A stretch of 64,000 bases of DNA, from NCBI GenBank assembly GCA_026707545.1, contig JAPOWR010000001.1, positions 1,951,778-2,015,777 on the forward strand, given 5' to 3'. The position numbers were made by a program, and so were the translations under genes. Shown one piece after another: positions 36,109 to 44,601 of this stretch. Position 1 is the stretch's first letter, and each line of letters starts with the position of its first letter. Under the pieces are notes generated by a model, which worked only from the letters and a program-made list of their open reading frames with translations, made no database searches and had not been told where the DNA came from. The DNA comes from Acidobacteriota bacterium (GTDB lineage Bacteria; Acidobacteriota; Thermoanaerobaculia; Multivoradales; Multivoraceae).

Positions 36109-39100
36109 ATGCCGGATACGCACCCGAACGCTTCCAGGCGCGACCGCCAGGAAGAACCGAGACGCTCGAAAGAACCGGCCGCCACGCCCGACGCCGACCC
36201 AAGCGGACTGCGCCGGGGCTTCGGCGCCGGCATTCTGGCGATCGCCGGTCTGAGCAGCCTCGCCTTCGCACAGCCGGTCTACGATCTGCTCCGACGGGCA
36301 CCCGAGTTCTTCGCCATCCGTGATCTCTCTCTGGGCGATCTTCTCGCGCTTGTCCTGCTGTTGGCGATCGGTCCGACGCTTGCGCTCGCGACACCGGCAG
36401 CCGTGTTTCGGTGCCTTCATCCATCCTGGATGCGCCACGCGATCGCGGCCCCGGTCGGCCTCCTCACCGCTGTCGTCGCGCTACAGGCGATCCGGGGTCT
36501 GCCTGCGGCTGTTGCCACCATGCTCGCGCTGGCGGCCGGAGCCGCCGTGGCCACGGCCTACATTCGGTTTCCGGCGGTGCGCTCCTTCGCAACACTGTTG
36601 TCGGCGGCCGCGGTCCTCGTACCGGCACTGCTTGTCTTCGACGGTCAGGTTCGGCGGAGCGCGGCCAGCCCCAGCCAGGCGATCAAGGCCGACCTTGGCG
36701 ACACTGGCGCTCGCGCACCGGTCGTCCTGGTGATCTTCGACGAGTGGTCAGTCACTTCGATCCTCGACGCCGAGGGAGTAATCGACCGCGAACGGCTTCC
36801 CAACCTGGCACGTCTGGCCGATCGGGCCACCTGGTTTCCGAACGCCACCGCGGCGGCTGACATCTCCGAACTCGCGGTTCCGGCGATGCTGACGGGGCAA
36901 CGGGCCGAGCAGGGGCGGCTTCCGACCCTTGCCGACCAACCGGTCAACCTCTTCACGATGCTCGCCGCCAGCCACGACATCTACGCCATCGAGCCGATCA
37001 CGTCCCTATGCCCGCCAGAAGTGAACCTGCTCGCCGAGCAACGGGCCGTCTTCAGCGAGCGCTTCGGCCTCCTCCTCTCCGATCTCTCCGTGGTCTGGGC
37101 CCACCTCACGGTACCGGAGGTCTGGACGGAACAGCTGCCAGAGATCACACACAACTGGAGCGGCTTCGGTCGGGATCAAACCCCGGCAGCGGAGGCAGAT
37201 CGAACCGATTCCGCAGCCCGACGGGCTTTACGCCACCTGCGAGACGCTGACCGTGCCGCGGAGTTCCGTTTCTTTGGCGATTCGGTCAGGCCACCCGGAC
37301 GGCGCCCGGGCTTCTACTTCCTGCATACCCTGCTACCCCACCGCCCGTGGGAGTACCTGGCCTCGGGACGCACCTACCGGTCCACCCAGAACCGGACTCA
37401 CGGACTCCAACGAGAAATGTGGACGACCGAGCCCTGGCCGGTCCGCCACCACCAGAAGCGGTATCTGCTGCAGGTGCAGTTCATCGACCTGCTGATCGGA
37501 GAGCTCATCGACAAGTTGGAGGCACTCGACCTGTTCGATCAAAGCGTCATCGCGATCACTGCGGACCACGGCGTCGCCTTCGCACCAGGACAGTCGCGGC
37601 GAGTGTTGGATACGAGCGATCCTGCGGGATACCAGCCCATGGACCTCGCCGCGGTGCCCTTGATCATCAAGGCACCGTTTCAGGAACAGGCAATCATCGA
37701 CGACACCGCTACTTCCCTGGCTTCCCTGACGCCACGGATCCTCGAACTCGCCGGGGCCGACCCGGATTCCATCCCGGAGTTCCGGGACACCGGAACACCC
37801 TCACTGGTTGGCAAGTACGTAGTCAACCTGCAACTTCCGATCGACCGGGAACCCTGGCGGCAGGCACGGCTCACGGAACAGACGACGATGCTGGGGGAAG
37901 AGAACGACCCGATGGCGATCGGCGCCGTGCCCGGCCTGCACGGTCGGACGATCTCCGAACTGCCGCAGCAGGGTAGCGAGATCGGCATCCGGCTTGTATC
38001 GCCAGACCTCTGGGATGACGTCGATCCGGCCGGGGCAGCGTTGCCAGCCATCGTCCACGGAATCCTCACGGGGCCGGAGTCGCTCCTCGAACGCTCCGTT
38101 GCCGTGGCCCTGAATGGGGTCGTCGCTGCCTCTGTACGCCCCCACCAGACCAACTCTGGCGAGATCCGCATCGCGGCGATGCTGCCGGAGCGCCTCTTTC
38201 AACCTGGACCCAACCAGCTCGATGTCTTCCTCGTCTCGGACACGGGCGACGTCGTGACGCTCGAGCACGTGAACCGTCCCCGGAGGTTCGTCTATGAACT
38301 CGCCCGGGACGACGAAGGTCAGGAGGAGCTGCTGCGGCGTCCCAGGAGCGGCTTCGACTCGGACGTCGAGAGGATTCCCGTGGTCCTGGACGAGACGAAG
38401 CCGATCGGCTTCCTGGAGGGTGGCCACCGCTCCGGCGGCGGCTTCGGGGGCTGGGCCGTGGATCTTGCCGATCCCGGCGGCATCGAGGAGGTGGTCGCCT
38501 TTCTCGACGGAAGCCAGGTCTGGACCGGAAAGACGACATCCGAGAGACGGAGCGTGGCCAACCGCTACGGTCCGGATCACCTCTACAGCGCGTTCTCCCG
38601 GAAGCTTGGACCCGGGGCGGAGCCGGACGCCGAGAGCCTGGAGACGATCCGGCGCCAGGGCTTCGAGGTCTTTGCCGTGTCACGCCGGGGCGTAGCCGGT
38701 CGACTGCGGTTCCTACATGCGCCGATCGAGGAGGAGGGCGCTGAAGAAGTCCTGCCCATCAGCGATGGCCGACGGCTGCCGGTGCTGGCGCACGGCGGCC
38801 GATTCGACGGCTCGGTCGATCTGATCACCAGGACCGGGAAGTCGACCTCCATCGAGGGCTGGGCCGGCGATCTGGAAGACGGCGAGCCTCCCCGCCGCAT
38901 CTTCGTGTACCGCGACGGCAAGTATCTGGCCGCTCTGAACGCAACCAACAAGCGCCTTGACGTTGCCGAGCACTACGACGACCAGCGACTGCTGCGGACC
39001 GGCTTCCGAGGCAGGGTTCCAGGCGGTCCCGACCCCGCCACGTTCGCCGAACGGCATCGCGTCTTCGCCCTGATGTCCGACGGCTCAGCCGTCGAACTGC

Positions 39101-39132
39101 CCATAGAAACGGCGCCCGGCACAGAAGGATAG
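36109..39132 (+). CDS. Sulfatase-like alkaline-phosphatase-superfamily membrane enzyme with C-terminal repeat module (set 1, gene 1)
   Basis: This 1007-aa inner-membrane protein has about five helices (38-57, 77-97, 112-130, 134-150, 158-176), then a periplasmic sulfatase-like domain (about 203-580). Metal-site candidates are D211 (VIFDEWS), D486-H487 (TADHG) and H406/H411 (HTLLPHRPWEYL). The position of the sulfatase formylglycine cysteine holds S253 (DISELAVPAMLTG), so it is more likely a phospho-group transferase or phosphatase than a sulfatase. The C-terminal half holds a beta-rich segment (about 640-760) and two repeats (about 766-873 and 914-1000) with GGWAVDL and SIEGWAGDL, ending in RVFALM and AVELP. 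The same module follows unrelated GT-C cores in this cluster. The gene ends 11 bp before the next. Confidence 0.85.
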   Translation: MPDTHPNASRRDRQEEPRRSKEPAATPDADPSGLRRGFGAGILAIAGLSSLAFAQPVYDLLRRAPEFFAIRDLSLGDLLALVLLLAIGPTLALATPAAVFRCLHPSWMRHAIAAPVGLLTAVVALQAIRGLPAAVATMLALAAGAAVATAYIRFPAVRSFATLLSAAAVLVPALLVFDGQVRRSAASPSQAIKADLGDTGARAPVVLVIFDEWSVTSILDAEGVIDRERLPNLARLADRATWFPNATAAADISELAVPAMLTGQRAEQGRLPTLADQPVNLFTMLAASHDIYAIEPITSLCPPEVNLLAEQRAVFSERFGLLLSDLSVVWAHLTVPEVWTEQLPEITHNWSGFGRDQTPAAEADRTDSAARRALRHLRDADRAAEFRFFGDSVRPPGRRPGFYFLHTLLPHRPWEYLASGRTYRSTQNRTHGLQREMWTTEPWPVRHHQKRYLLQVQFIDLLIGELIDKLEALDLFDQSVIAITADHGVAFAPGQSRRVLDTSDPAGYQPMDLAAVPLIIKAPFQEQAIIDDTATSLASLTPRILELAGADPDSIPEFRDTGTPSLVGKYVVNLQLPIDREPWRQARLTEQTTMLGEENDPMAIGAVPGLHGRTISELPQQGSEIGIRLVSPDLWDDVDPAGAALPAIVHGILTGPESLLERSVAVALNGVVAASVRPHQTNSGEIRIAAMLPERLFQPGPNQLDVFLVSDTGDVVTLEHVNRPRRFVYELARDDEGQEELLRRPRSGFDSDVERIPVVLDETKPIGFLEGGHRSGGGFGGWAVDLADPGGIEEVVAFLDGSQVWTGKTTSERRSVANRYGPDHLYSAFSRKLGPGAEPDAESLETIRRQGFEVFAVSRRGVAGRLRFLHAPIEEEGAEEVLPISDGRRLPVLAHGGRFDGSVDLITRTGKSTSIEGWAGDLEDGEPPRRIFVYRDGKYLAALNATNKRLDVAEHYDDQRLLRTGFRGRVPGGPDPATFAERHRVFALMSDGSAVELPIETAPGTEG
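38457..38510 (+). repeat. 54-bp perfect repeat shared by set 1 gene 1 and set 2 gene 1
   Basis: Identical to 46953-47006, within longer stretches of very high identity (for example 37841-37925 against 46335-46420, and the last 170 bp of both genes). It encodes part of C-terminal repeat 1 (WAVDLADPGGIEEVV). Third positions are also identical, which suggests recent duplication or gene conversion. Confidence 0.85.
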
Positions 39133-39143
39133 AGTCCGCCTCC

Positions 39144-42140
39144 ATGCGCGGTCGCGCCCCTGCCTCTGGAGCCGAGGAACGCAAGCCGGGGCACGGCCTC
39201 GGAGCCGGAGTACTCGCAGTAGCGGGTCTGAGCAGTCTCGCCTTCGCGCAGCCGGTCTACGACGTGCTGAGAAGGGCGCCCGAGTTCTTCGCGATCCGGG
39301 ACCTGTACATGGGCGATCTACTGGCGCTGGTAGCGGTGGTCGCCGTCGTTCCGACTCTTGCGCTCTCGACACCCGCGGCGGTTCTTCGCTTCGTTCGGCC
39401 TTCCTGGATCGGCCCTGCGATTGCTGCTCCCATCGGCCTGCTCACGGCGGTGATCGCGCTGCAAGCGGTCCGTTCCCTGCCCGCTGCGGCAGCCACGCCA
39501 TTTGCGCTGGTGGTCGGCGGCGCCGTTGTCTGGGCTTATCTCCGATTCCGCGCCATCCGCACCTTTGCTCTTCTGCTGTCCGCCGCCGCAGTCGTCGTGC
39601 CCGCCCTCCTCGTTCTTGATCGTCAGGTCCGACGGAGCACTGCTGACACCGCTCGGGAGGTTCCAGGCCGCCTCCCCGACACGGGTGCCCGGGCTCCGAT
39701 CGTTCTGGCCATCTTCGACGAGTGGTCGCTGACCTCGATCCTGGATTCGGAGGGAAGGATCGACCGCGAGCGACTTCCCAATCTGGCCCGGCTCGCCGAC
39801 AAGGCCACCTGGTACCCGAACGCAGCCGCCCCGGCCGACGCGTCGGAACTCTCCGTCCCAGCCATGCTGACCGGTTTCAGGGCGGGGCAGGGCCAGCTAC
39901 CGATTCTCGCCGAGCATCCAGTCAACCTCTTTACGGTGCTTGCTCCAAGCCACGACATCTACGCCCTCGAGCCCGTAGCCTCGCTTTGCCCGCCCGCATT
40001 GAATCTCCTGGCCGAGCAGCGCCCCGCCTTCGGGCAACGATTCGGTTTGTTGATCTCCGACCTCACCGTTGTCTGGCTCAGCCTGACCTTGCCAAAAGGC
40101 TGGAGGGAGCAACTGCCGAACGTCGAACGAACCTGGAGCGGTTTCGGCCTGGATCAACCGGCTGGAAGGCGTGAGCCCTCGGCTGACGAGCCAGTCCGGC
40201 GAGCCCTCTTCAACGTCATGAACTCCGACCGGGCCGCCAGCTTCCGTCGGCTCGTGGCTTCGATCGGGGCTCCCTCAGACCGGCCGAGTCTCCACTTCGT
40301 GCACTCTCTCCTGCCGCACACTCCCTGGGAGTACCTGCCGTCGGGGCGCACCTACCACTCCAACCGGGGCCGCATCGAGGGACTGGAAGGGCAGCGGTGG
40401 ACAACAGACCCGTGGCCGGTCCTCCACGCGCGGAAGCGCTACCTCCTCCAGGTCGAGTTCGTCGACCAGCTGATCGGTGAGTTGACGTCCCGGTTGGAAT
40501 CGCTGGGCCTGTTCGACGAGAGCCTGATCGCTATCGCTTCCGACCACGGCACCTCCTTCCGCCCCGGCGAATCGGCTCGGTTCCCCGATCCGCTGAATCC
40601 CTCCGCTGACCAACTCCTGGACGTGGCCATGGTCCCACTCTTGATCAAGGCGCCCTTTCAGGACGAGGCCCGGGTAGACGAGCGGCCTATCTCCCTCGTC
40701 GACTTGACGCCCCGCGTGCTGGAACTTGCCGGGGCCGGCGCCGACGAGGGCAGGAGCCCTCAGGCCGCTGATCCGTCAACCATGGTCGGAAAGTACGCGG
40801 GCAACGTGGACATCCCGCTCCAGCGCGAGTCCTGGAGGATGAGGGAAGCCCGCGAACAGGCGAAGCTCCTGGGTGAACCGAACGAGCCGGCGGCGATTGG
40901 TGTACGCCCCGATCTCCACGGCATCGAAGTCGCGGAACTGACATTGCGGGACAGCGACGTCGGGATCCGGCTCGAGGCAGCAGATCTTTGGGACAGCGTC
41001 GATCTCAGTCGTCCCGTACTGCCGGCTCGCGTTCAGGGTGTTCTCACGGGGCCGGAATCGCTGCTCGACCGTTCTGCCGCCATCGCCCTGAACGGTGTAG
41101 TCGCCGCCACTGTCCGCCCGCAGCAAGACATTGACGGCACGATCCGGCTCGCGGCGCTCCTGCCGGAACGTCTTCTCCGAGCCGGGTTCAATCAGATCGA
41201 GGTGTTCCTGACCTCGAACGATGTCAACGTCTCCACGCTGGAGCATGTGAAGCGCCCCCCCGGCTTCATCTACGAACTTGCCTGGGCCGAACAGGGCCGC
41301 AGCGAAGCCCTCCTGCGCCGCCCGAGAAGTACTCTGAACGCCGATATCGTCAGCATTCCAATCCTGCGACGGGCCGACTCTCAACTGATCGGGTTCCTTG
41401 AGGGCGGCCATCGAGCCGGCGCCGTCCACGGTTGGGCTACCGATCTCACCGAGTCCGGCACGACCCTGGAGGTCGTCGCGTTCCTCCAGGGGGAACAGTA
41501 CTGGGCCGGCACCACGACCGTCGAACGAGAAACCGTGGCCGATCGCTACGGTCAGGGACACTTGTACAGCGGTTTCTCCCGGAAGCCCCGTCCTTCTTCC
41601 GTGCAAGACAAGGAAGCGGAAGCCGAATCTCTGAAGACGATCCGGCGCGAGGGTTTCGTCGGCTACGCAGTGTCGCCCCGGGGCGTAGCGACGCGCCTTC
41701 GGTTCTTCTACGCACCGCTCGAAGACGAGGACGGCACCGAGGTACTGCCGATCAGTGACGGTCGCCGGCTACCCGTGATGAAGGCCGGCGGGCGCTTCGA
41801 GGGCGCGGTCGACCTCGTCTCGAAGCCGGCGAAGCGGACGTTGATCGAGGGCTGGGCGGCAGACCTCGAAAGCGGCGAACGACCCCGCCAGATCGTGGTG
41901 TATCGCGATGGCAAGTTCCTCGTCGCATTGGGCACCAACCGGGTCCGCCCCGACGTTGCGGAGAAGCACCGGGATCCCCGGCTGCTGCGCACCGGCTTCA
42001 GAAGTTCTGTCCCGGGAGCTCCCGAACCGGCAACCTTCGCCGACGGTCACCGGGTCTTTGCCCTGATGCTTGCTGGTTCCGCCGTCGAGCTGCCGATCAG
42101 GGAGGTGGCAGAGACCGGGTCACAGGAACCGGTTTCTTGA
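39144..42140 (+). CDS. Sulfatase-like alkaline-phosphatase-superfamily membrane enzyme with C-terminal repeat module (set 1, gene 2)
   Basis: This is a 998-aa paralogue of the upstream gene with the same order: about five N-terminal helices (residues 19-160), a sulfatase-like domain and the two-repeat C-terminal module. Active-site candidates are D192 (AIFDEWS), S234 in the nucleophile position (ASELSVPAMLTG), ASDHGTSF and the histidine block VHSLLPHTPWEYL. Its C-terminal segment differs more from gene 1 than gene 1 differs from the first gene of set 2, so it is the older branch of the duplication. It ends in AVELPIREVAE. Its stop overlaps the TTG start of the GT-C gene. A head-group or polysaccharide transfer role is inference. 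Confidence 0.84.
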   Translation: MRGRAPASGAEERKPGHGLGAGVLAVAGLSSLAFAQPVYDVLRRAPEFFAIRDLYMGDLLALVAVVAVVPTLALSTPAAVLRFVRPSWIGPAIAAPIGLLTAVIALQAVRSLPAAAATPFALVVGGAVVWAYLRFRAIRTFALLLSAAAVVVPALLVLDRQVRRSTADTAREVPGRLPDTGARAPIVLAIFDEWSLTSILDSEGRIDRERLPNLARLADKATWYPNAAAPADASELSVPAMLTGFRAGQGQLPILAEHPVNLFTVLAPSHDIYALEPVASLCPPALNLLAEQRPAFGQRFGLLISDLTVVWLSLTLPKGWREQLPNVERTWSGFGLDQPAGRREPSADEPVRRALFNVMNSDRAASFRRLVASIGAPSDRPSLHFVHSLLPHTPWEYLPSGRTYHSNRGRIEGLEGQRWTTDPWPVLHARKRYLLQVEFVDQLIGELTSRLESLGLFDESLIAIASDHGTSFRPGESARFPDPLNPSADQLLDVAMVPLLIKAPFQDEARVDERPISLVDLTPRVLELAGAGADEGRSPQAADPSTMVGKYAGNVDIPLQRESWRMREAREQAKLLGEPNEPAAIGVRPDLHGIEVAELTLRDSDVGIRLEAADLWDSVDLSRPVLPARVQGVLTGPESLLDRSAAIALNGVVAATVRPQQDIDGTIRLAALLPERLLRAGFNQIEVFLTSNDVNVSTLEHVKRPPGFIYELAWAEQGRSEALLRRPRSTLNADIVSIPILRRADSQLIGFLEGGHRAGAVHGWATDLTESGTTLEVVAFLQGEQYWAGTTTVERETVADRYGQGHLYSGFSRKPRPSSVQDKEAEAESLKTIRREGFVGYAVSPRGVATRLRFFYAPLEDEDGTEVLPISDGRRLPVMKAGGRFEGAVDLVSKPAKRTLIEGWAADLESGERPRQIVVYRDGKFLVALGTNRVRPDVAEKHRDPRLLRTGFRSSVPGAPEPATFADGHRVFALMLAGSAVELPIREVAETGSQEPVS

Positions 42141-44560
42141 AGGGCCCGCCTTCGACCCCTACGCCGCTGTCGGGAACGCGAACGCCCGTCTCCAGACTGT
42201 TCGATCACCTCCCCATCAAGCCCGAAGCGGTTGGCTGGGCGGCCTTCAGCCTCTTCGGACTCTGGTTCGCATGGAGGCTGATCGTGACCTGGGCGGGAAC
42301 CGTCAGGCTCGAGGATCAACTGATCGTTCTTCGCTACGCGCGCAATCTGGTCGAGGGCAACGGCCTCGTCTACAACGTGGGGGAGCGCGTGATGGGGTTC
42401 ACGACCCCTCTGTGGACCCTGCTCAGCAGCCTCTTCGTTGCCTTCGGAGGCGACAACGCTCCCGCCTGGCAGAACACGTTTGGAGTCTTTTGCCTGCTTG
42501 GGACGGCGGCGTTGGCAGTAAGGCTGCTCATCCGAATCGGTGCCGGAATGGCGGCGCCCGTCGCGGTCCTCCTCATCACGTTCGCCGGGCCGTCCATCCC
42601 GCGCTACTACTTCCTGGGCATGGAGGTCCACCTCTTCACGCTGCTCTACCTCCTGGCCCTGGACCTGCACTTGAGTCGTCGGGACGCTTCCGCGGGTATT
42701 GCCACGGGCGCACTGTTCCTGACCCGTCCCGAGGGTGCTCTCCTGGCGATCATGCTGCTCATCCACAACTGGATTTCGACCCGGTTGTTACCGCTTCGCC
42801 AGGCATTCGCCGCGGCCCTGACCGTTCTCCCCTGGCTTGCGTTCGCCACGGTCTACTTCGGGGCATTCACCTCGGAGACTCTCAAGGCCAAACGGGGGAT
42901 CTACACGGCGGTCGACTACATCGACCATGTGGCGGGGAACTTCAACCAGGCCGCGAAGTACGTGGTGGCTGCCTACACGAGCTGGACACCGCTGGTCGCA
43001 AGCGCGGGGTTCCTGTTCGGTGTGCTCACATGCGTCGGTATCGTCGACCTGCTACGCCGAAGGCCGGACCTGTGGCCCCTCCCCGCCTTTCCCCTGGCGA
43101 TCGTACTGGGCTACGCGACACTCGGCGCCTGGCCGGGATTCACCTGGCACTTCTACCCGGTGTTCATAGCCGTTCCGATTCTCCTGGCACTGGGTCTCCA
43201 TGCCACCCTGTTCGAAGGCACGCGGCTCGTCAGAAGCTCGATCCGTCGCTTAAAGACGCAGTGGCTCATGAGACGCCTTGCGAACCTGAGTGACACCAGC
43301 CTCGCTGCAGCCGTGACCGTGGTCCTCCTTGCCCTTGCCGTTCCACTCCTGGTGTACACACAGAACCTGCTCAGGAACCCCCACCAGCCCTCAGAGCGCG
43401 ACCGGACTCTCGCCGCTCTGGGTAACTACCTGGGCGACCACTATGACGAAGACGTCCGCGTGCTCATCGACGAGATCGGCTACATCGGCTGGCTCAGTCG
43501 ACTTCACATCATCGACTCGCAGGGGCTCGTCACAGCCGACCTGAACTGGGACGTCCCCCGGATCGAGGCACTCGACCGCTACGTGCCGGACCTCCTCCTG
43601 GTCCATGTGGATGCAGCAACGCGCCACGCCATGCGTGAGACCGTGCCCTGGATGTACCGACGAATCGAGGACTTCGACGTGGCGCCGGAGTACCGTCTCT
43701 ACTCAAGGATCGATCCTGAGTTTCGGTACGCGGCGACGTCCACAGGCGACGCATTGCTGCGCTACCGGACGGATGACGCCACGGCTCGACCGGTGCGAAT
43801 ACCGATTACCCCGGGGCCTGAGCTGGCCGGGTTCCTGGACGAGACCCTGGTGGAAGGCCCCAACGCGGAATCGCTAGGGGAAGACAAGTTCATCCTCAAT
43901 GGCTGGGCCATCGATCCAACCGACCCCGCCGGCCTCGAGGCCGTCGTCTTCCTGCTCGGCGGCACGACGGCGGGCTCCACCACTGTCGATCTGCCCCGAC
44001 GACCCGATGTCGCCGCTGTCCACGGACGGGGGTTCGAGTACAGCGGTTTCACTCTCCGCACCGCAGCCAGCCGCGAACTCGTGGAGCGCGGCGGTATCGT
44101 GCCTGTAGCGGTGTCCAAACGGGGTCTGGCCTCTCGGTTGGGCTACCAGTATCAGCAACTGCAACACGAAGGTCAGGGCATCGAGATCCTGCCAAGCACT
44201 GACGGGCGCAAGCTGCCCATCCAGGCCCCCGACAGCCTCGTAGCCGGGAGCATCGACAGGATCACGACATCGGAAGGCCGGACCCGGGTCGAAGGCTGGG
44301 CAGCAGATGTCGAACGCGCGGAGTCGCCACGACATGTCGTCATCTACCGTGACGGCTACCTCCTGGCCAGTCTCGGCCCCAACGGCGAGCGTCCGGACGT
44401 TGCCGAGCACTTCGGCGACTCGAGATTCCTGCGCACCGGTTTCAGCATGGACGTGCCCGGTGCGCCAGAACCGGAGACGTTCGCCCGCAACTACAGGGTG
44501 TTCGCCGTGATGGAACGAGGCGTCGCAGTCGAACTGCCGGTAGCTCAGCAAGCGATGTAG
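42137..44560 (+). CDS. GT-C-like polyprenyl-linked glycosyltransferase with C-terminal repeat module (set 1, gene 3)
   Basis: This 807-aa polytopic protein has an N-terminal GT-C fold. An acidic pair (E59, D60 in RLEDQLIVLRYARN) lies in the first large periplasmic loop, as in DPA/GT-C arabinosyl- and mannosyltransferases, followed by GNGLVYNVGERVMGFTTPLW and about ten helices to residue 400. A periplasmic domain (EIGYIGWLSRLHIID) and then the same two-repeat module as the neighbouring sulfatase-like proteins follow (second repeat starting TRVEGWAADV, about 716-800). I chose TTG 42137, overlapping the upstream stop (TTGA); no ATG or GTG lies before the first helix in this frame. A donor such as a polyprenyl-phosphate sugar is inferred from the family. 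Confidence 0.83.
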   Translation: MKGPPSTPTPLSGTRTPVSRLFDHLPIKPEAVGWAAFSLFGLWFAWRLIVTWAGTVRLEDQLIVLRYARNLVEGNGLVYNVGERVMGFTTPLWTLLSSLFVAFGGDNAPAWQNTFGVFCLLGTAALAVRLLIRIGAGMAAPVAVLLITFAGPSIPRYYFLGMEVHLFTLLYLLALDLHLSRRDASAGIATGALFLTRPEGALLAIMLLIHNWISTRLLPLRQAFAAALTVLPWLAFATVYFGAFTSETLKAKRGIYTAVDYIDHVAGNFNQAAKYVVAAYTSWTPLVASAGFLFGVLTCVGIVDLLRRRPDLWPLPAFPLAIVLGYATLGAWPGFTWHFYPVFIAVPILLALGLHATLFEGTRLVRSSIRRLKTQWLMRRLANLSDTSLAAAVTVVLLALAVPLLVYTQNLLRNPHQPSERDRTLAALGNYLGDHYDEDVRVLIDEIGYIGWLSRLHIIDSQGLVTADLNWDVPRIEALDRYVPDLLLVHVDAATRHAMRETVPWMYRRIEDFDVAPEYRLYSRIDPEFRYAATSTGDALLRYRTDDATARPVRIPITPGPELAGFLDETLVEGPNAESLGEDKFILNGWAIDPTDPAGLEAVVFLLGGTTAGSTTVDLPRRPDVAAVHGRGFEYSGFTLRTAASRELVERGGIVPVAVSKRGLASRLGYQYQQLQHEGQGIEILPSTDGRKLPIQAPDSLVAGSIDRITTSEGRTRVEGWAADVERAESPRHVVIYRDGYLLASLGPNGERPDVAEHFGDSRFLRTGFSMDVPGAPEPETFARNYRVFAVMERGVAVELPVAQQAM

Positions 44561-44587
44561 TCAAGAGGTCAGGGGCAGGAACACAGC

Positions 44588-44593
44588 TAGAAT
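44588..44593 (+). promoter_or_regulatory. -10 hexamer of a putative leaderless promoter, second envelope gene set
   Basis: TAGAAT ends exactly 8 nt before ATG 44602 in the 41-bp gap after the first GT-C gene, the same spacing as at 36095. No Shine-Dalgarno sequence is present. Confidence 0.55.
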
Positions 44594-44601
44594 CGCCGCC
44601 C